DNA of 8,006 nt from the NCBI GenBank assembly GCA_024278155.1, contig JAJRTT010000518.1, forward strand, positions 1-8,006, written 5' to 3'. This document shows positions 6,013-8,006 of this stretch, piece by piece. The stretch comes from Bacteroidota bacterium (GTDB taxonomy: Bacteria; Bacteroidota; Bacteroidia; Bacteroidales; JAADJA01). Positions within the stretch are counted from its first letter, which is position 1; each line of letters opens with the position of its first letter. The notes beneath the pieces were generated by a model, which was given only the letters and a program-made list of their open reading frames with translations, had not been told where the DNA came from and ran no database searches. Position numbers and translations under genes: made by a program.

Positions 6013-6742
6013 TTTCGAGTTTGTAGATGTTTTTGAGTTTTAGGTTCCGGATGAGCTGCATATCGTTCACACGGTCAAAGTACAACACCTCGGCATTGGT
6101 CTTGTTTTTCATGATCGAGGTGGTGCTCACCGTTTTCATGATCGAGTGGTTGTCAACCGGTTTTTCGGTGTTGAACAATTCGTAACGGAACCTTGAATGT
6201 AATTTGAGCAATTCATGCTGTGTAAATCTTTGCTGTGCCTTCAGCCATTCATGGAATTCCAGTTTCCTGTCGTGCGCAACTTCAGGGGAATAAAGCGTTG
6301 CCGAGGAATAAATGTGCGGGATATTCCTGTCGAGTTCTTTTATCCGTAGGATTTTTTCTTCAAGGCGCAGTTCAAATACCTGGTTTTCTTCCATGACAAT
6401 CAACGTAAATGGTTCCAGTCCTTCAAATGAATAATCATTGTAAAATGAGCCAAAGGAATCATAACTGAACAAATCCGGGATGATCGACCCGCGGCTATGG
6501 CGATAAGGTGGATGGGGAACGTGTTTGTTCGTACCGCCATTCAACAAACAGGCAATCCGGTTGTTTTCGCCAACGCCGATCCATGTTCCACCACCTTTCG
6601 GGTCAACCGGGAAAATATGTTTGATCCCGTTTATCTTCCTGATAACCGGCGGGGAAGCAATACCGCGCAACACTTTCTCGTCCCTGCTGTGGGTGAGGAT
6701 GAAGGCATCTTCGGATTGTGGTATGTATGTTACTGTACACAT
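6002..6742 (-). CDS. NRDE/TANGO2-family Ntn-hydrolase-like protein
   Basis: The 246-residue protein belongs to the NRDE family, also called TANGO2. Members have an N-terminal-nucleophile hydrolase fold. The start at 6742 is chosen over the longer open frame (to 6799) because it yields MCTVTYIPQ: after Met removal, Cys2 would be the free N-terminal nucleophile, as in related amidohydrolases and peptide acyltransferases. The name-giving motif appears as HSRDE (18-22), with His-Ser where Asn is usual before RDE. The second block, PVDPKGGGTWIGVGENNRIACLLNGG (45-70), is the family's GGTW core. Later motifs include RGSIIPDLF (84-92), SSATLYSP (146-153) and the C-terminal STTSI (206-210). It is cytoplasmic, with no signal peptide. 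It is the second gene of the operon and its end overlaps the ATP-grasp start. A role in making or breaking an amide bond in the same pathway is inferred. Confidence 0.9.
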   Translation of the reverse strand: MCTVTYIPQSEDAFILTHSRDEKVLRGIASPPVIRKINGIKHIFPVDPKGGGTWIGVGENNRIACLLNGGTNKHVPHPPYRHSRGSIIPDLFSYDSFGSFYNDYSFEGLEPFTLIVMEENQVFELRLEEKILRIKELDRNIPHIYSSATLYSPEVAHDRKLEFHEWLKAQQRFTQHELLKLHSRFRYELFNTEKPVDNHSIMKTVSTTSIMKNKTNAEVLYFDRVNDMQLIRNLKLKNIYKLENAS

Positions 6743-6797
6743 GATTTTTTTCTTTAGTCTATTTTGCAATTTGCCAACTGCATACTCTTTTTTCTTC

Positions 6798-6844
6798 AAC
6801 CTGTCAGGTCGCCCATGCTCAGGCCTGCTTCGACCTTACAGGTT
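6798..6844. repeat. Imperfect 14-bp palindrome at the stop of the DinB-like gene
   Basis: AACCTGTCAGGTCG (6798-6811) and CGACCTTACAGGTT (6831-6844) are inverted repeats with one mismatch and a 19-nt loop that holds the palindrome CAGGCCTG (6820-6827). The right arm contains the TAA stop of the DinB-like gene. On the plus strand the stem is followed by more Ts (to 6848), like an intrinsic terminator facing the opposite way to the operon; on the minus strand it is followed by A-rich sequence. It resembles hairpins I recall as common in Bacteroidota intergenic regions. It could lower transcription into the next gene, protect the upstream mRNA, or stop antisense transcription. Confidence 0.6.
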
Positions 6845-7351
6845 TTTTACAAACTGTTTCTTAAACTTGATAGTTGATGGTGCCACACCAAAGTGTGCCG
6901 GCAATAATATTTCAGGTGCAATTTCTTTTAAGCCGATTTTAACGAGGGCAAGGTGATGGATGGTATGCTCCAGGTTATAGACCAACTCTCTTTTGAAATT
7001 GGTGTCCACCAGGCTATATCCCCCATTTTCCAATTCGTAGCTCACTTCCAGGATGAGTTTGTCATCTTCGTTGATGTGGGCCAGTTTTTCCAGTAAATCG
7101 TGGATCACACTAATGGTGTGGCTTGTATCTTCCTCGATGGCACGGTTGCGTTCGCGTTTGTCGTAATTGATGATGCGCGAGGTACCGTGATCGATCAGGC
7201 ATTGGTAAAATTCGATAATATGCCGGGTGTGCATTCCCACGCTCGATCCCGAAAATACTTCCAGCTGTTGCTTGTAGCGTTCATCGTCCAGTTGTTGTAA
7301 GTAAAGTTTTACATCTTCAAGGATATTCCCTGCCGCTTGTTTCAAATCCAT
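6836..7351 (-). CDS. DinB-like four-helix metal-binding protein
   Basis: The 171-residue cytoplasmic protein looks all-helical and matches the DinB/YfiT-like superfamily. These are metal-binding four-helix bundles that include thiol-dependent transferases (bacillithiol or mycothiol partners) as well as many proteins of unknown function. Likely metal ligands are His41 or His44 in GMHTRHIIEFYQCL (39-52) and the HxxxH formed by His129 and His133 in NLEHTIHHLALVKIG (126-140). The INYDKRERNR (61-70) and FGVAPSTIKF (154-163) motifs suggest a distinct conserved subfamily. The start codon is 39 nt downstream of a good promoter. This is the first gene of the operon, separated from the NRDE gene by 93 bp containing a palindrome, so it may be expressed at a different level from the tightly packed genes that follow. 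The function is not known. Confidence 0.82.
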   Translation of the reverse strand: MDLKQAAGNILEDVKLYLQQLDDERYKQQLEVFSGSSVGMHTRHIIEFYQCLIDHGTSRIINYDKRERNRAIEEDTSHTISVIHDLLEKLAHINEDDKLILEVSYELENGGYSLVDTNFKRELVYNLEHTIHHLALVKIGLKEIAPEILLPAHFGVAPSTIKFKKQFVKNL

Positions 7352-7390
7352 GATTTTATTCTGTTAATTAAATAAATGTGGTAATTATTT

Positions 7391-7423
7391 CAAATGTATA
7401 TTCCAATTTTAATATGCTGCAAA
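7391..7423 (-). promoter_or_regulatory. Promoter of the five-gene minus-strand operon
   Basis: Read on the minus strand, TTTG (7423-7420) is followed after 21 nt by TACATTTG (7398-7391). This matches both elements of the Bacteroidota housekeeping promoter with acceptable spacing, and is the best promoter match in the window. Transcription should begin a few bases below 7391, leaving a leader of roughly 35 nt before the ATG at 7351. No repeat or operator-like palindrome is obvious beside it. The rest of the 151-bp gap to the next gene, 7424-7502, shows nothing else I can support. Confidence 0.65.
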
Positions 7424-7502
7424 AACAGTTTTGGCAAACGCAAGCCATGTTTTTACCACTTTGTCGGTAGTGTTTCCAATTCCTTACGTTCAACTTTAAC
7501 TT

Positions 7503-8006
7503 TTATCGCTGAACAATAATCTTTTTGTTTACAACAAAACCATCGGAATTTACCTTCATGATATAAACCCCTTTTGCAAGATGGGAGATATTCAGATAAA
7601 GATCATCCTGTGTTGCCAAAAAACCTTTAACAACTACGGTGCTTCCATAAATATCCAGGATTTCAACATGGGTTTGTTTAGGGGTGAAATCACCTTTCAT
7701 TGAAATTTTGATGAAATTATTGGCAGGATTGGGATAAGTTTTAAAATCAAATGGATTTCCTGAAATAGTATTGATTGCCGCTACTTGGGGCTTGCCGTTT
7801 TTCAGGACAGCAATTCCACCGGCATATTCACCATAGACGATTTCGGTTTTACCATCATTATTGATATCCGCCCCTGAAATATGGATATCGAAACCATACA
7901 GATAAAGCGAATCGGCCAGGATAAAAGCCCCGTCAAGATTATCGTCAATATCATCATACCGGTACAAATACCCTTGTTCGGAACCCACGTACATCACGTA
8001 GGACCC
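7503..8006 (-). CDS. C-terminal part of a type IX-secreted FG-GAP-like protein
   Basis: The frame is open to the window edge, so this is the last 167 residues of a larger exported protein; the GTG at 7997 and ATG at 7994 are internal codons, not starts. The upstream half has beta-propeller-like repeats: VGSEQGYLYRY, then GADINNDGKTEIVYGEYAGGIAVLKNG, whose DxNxDGxxE is a calcium-binding FG-GAP/VCBS-type loop. The end is a type A sorting domain for the type IX (Por) secretion system, starting at YPNPANNFIKIS and continuing through VEILDIYGSTVVV, ISHLAKGVYIMKV and the basic end KKIIVQR. Such domains carry proteins across the outer membrane and are then removed, often with attachment to the cell surface. 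The enzyme or binding domain, if any, lies outside the window. Confidence 0.92.
   Translation of the reverse strand, partial: GSYVMYVGSEQGYLYRYDDIDDNLDGAFILADSLYLYGFDIHISGADINNDGKTEIVYGEYAGGIAVLKNGKPQVAAINTISGNPFDFKTYPNPANNFIKISMKGDFTPKQTHVEILDIYGSTVVVKGFLATQDDLYLNISHLAKGVYIMKVNSDGFVVNKKIIVQR

Noticed and set aside
7424..7502. Terminator for the type IX cargo gene
   Set aside because: Only a 4-bp CACT/AGTG pairing with a long loop is visible, with no T-run on the minus strand.

Overview
The window looks like chromosomal DNA of a member of the Bacteroidota, most likely class Bacteroidia (rank below that is a guess). Three signs agree. A C-terminal type IX secretion sorting domain sits in the last gene. 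Several genes are preceded by boxes matching the Bacteroidota promoter consensus TTTG/TTG - about 20 nt - TAnnTTTG. No start codon has a convincing Shine-Dalgarno sequence; the leaders are A-rich instead. I see no tRNA, rRNA, IS element, phage gene or CRISPR array. No gap without a gene exceeds about 180 bases.

Left part (1-3782): a BtpA/SgcQ-family TIM-barrel protein (+) converges on an RsiV-like DUF3298 lipoprotein (-). The space between them is packed with small inverted and direct repeats. The lipoprotein is divergent from an exported trypsin-fold protein (+) that keeps the catalytic His and Asp but has Asn in place of the catalytic Ser, so it is probably a pseudoprotease. A SAM-dependent methyltransferase (+) follows, whose promoter lies so close to the ATG that the mRNA may be nearly leaderless.

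Right part (3903-7351): five minus-strand genes read as one likely operon, in the order DinB-like helical-bundle protein, NRDE/TANGO2-family Ntn-hydrolase-like protein, ATP-grasp ligase with an N-terminal hydrophobic segment, LysE-type exporter, rhodanese lipoprotein. The last four are tightly packed: an 11-nt overlap, a 4-nt ATGA overlap and an 11-nt gap. A strong promoter match (TTTG-N21-TACATTTG on the minus strand) precedes the first gene. An imperfect 14-bp palindrome lies at the stop codon of the first gene and could modulate read-through. The set combines a ligase, an amide-processing enzyme, a small-molecule exporter and two proteins with thiol or metal chemistry. It suggests a pathway that makes, trims and exports a small amino-acid-derived or thiol compound; this is inference.

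Right edge (7503-8006): the C-terminal part of a large secreted minus-strand protein with FG-GAP-like repeat sequence and a type IX sorting domain. It continues beyond the window.
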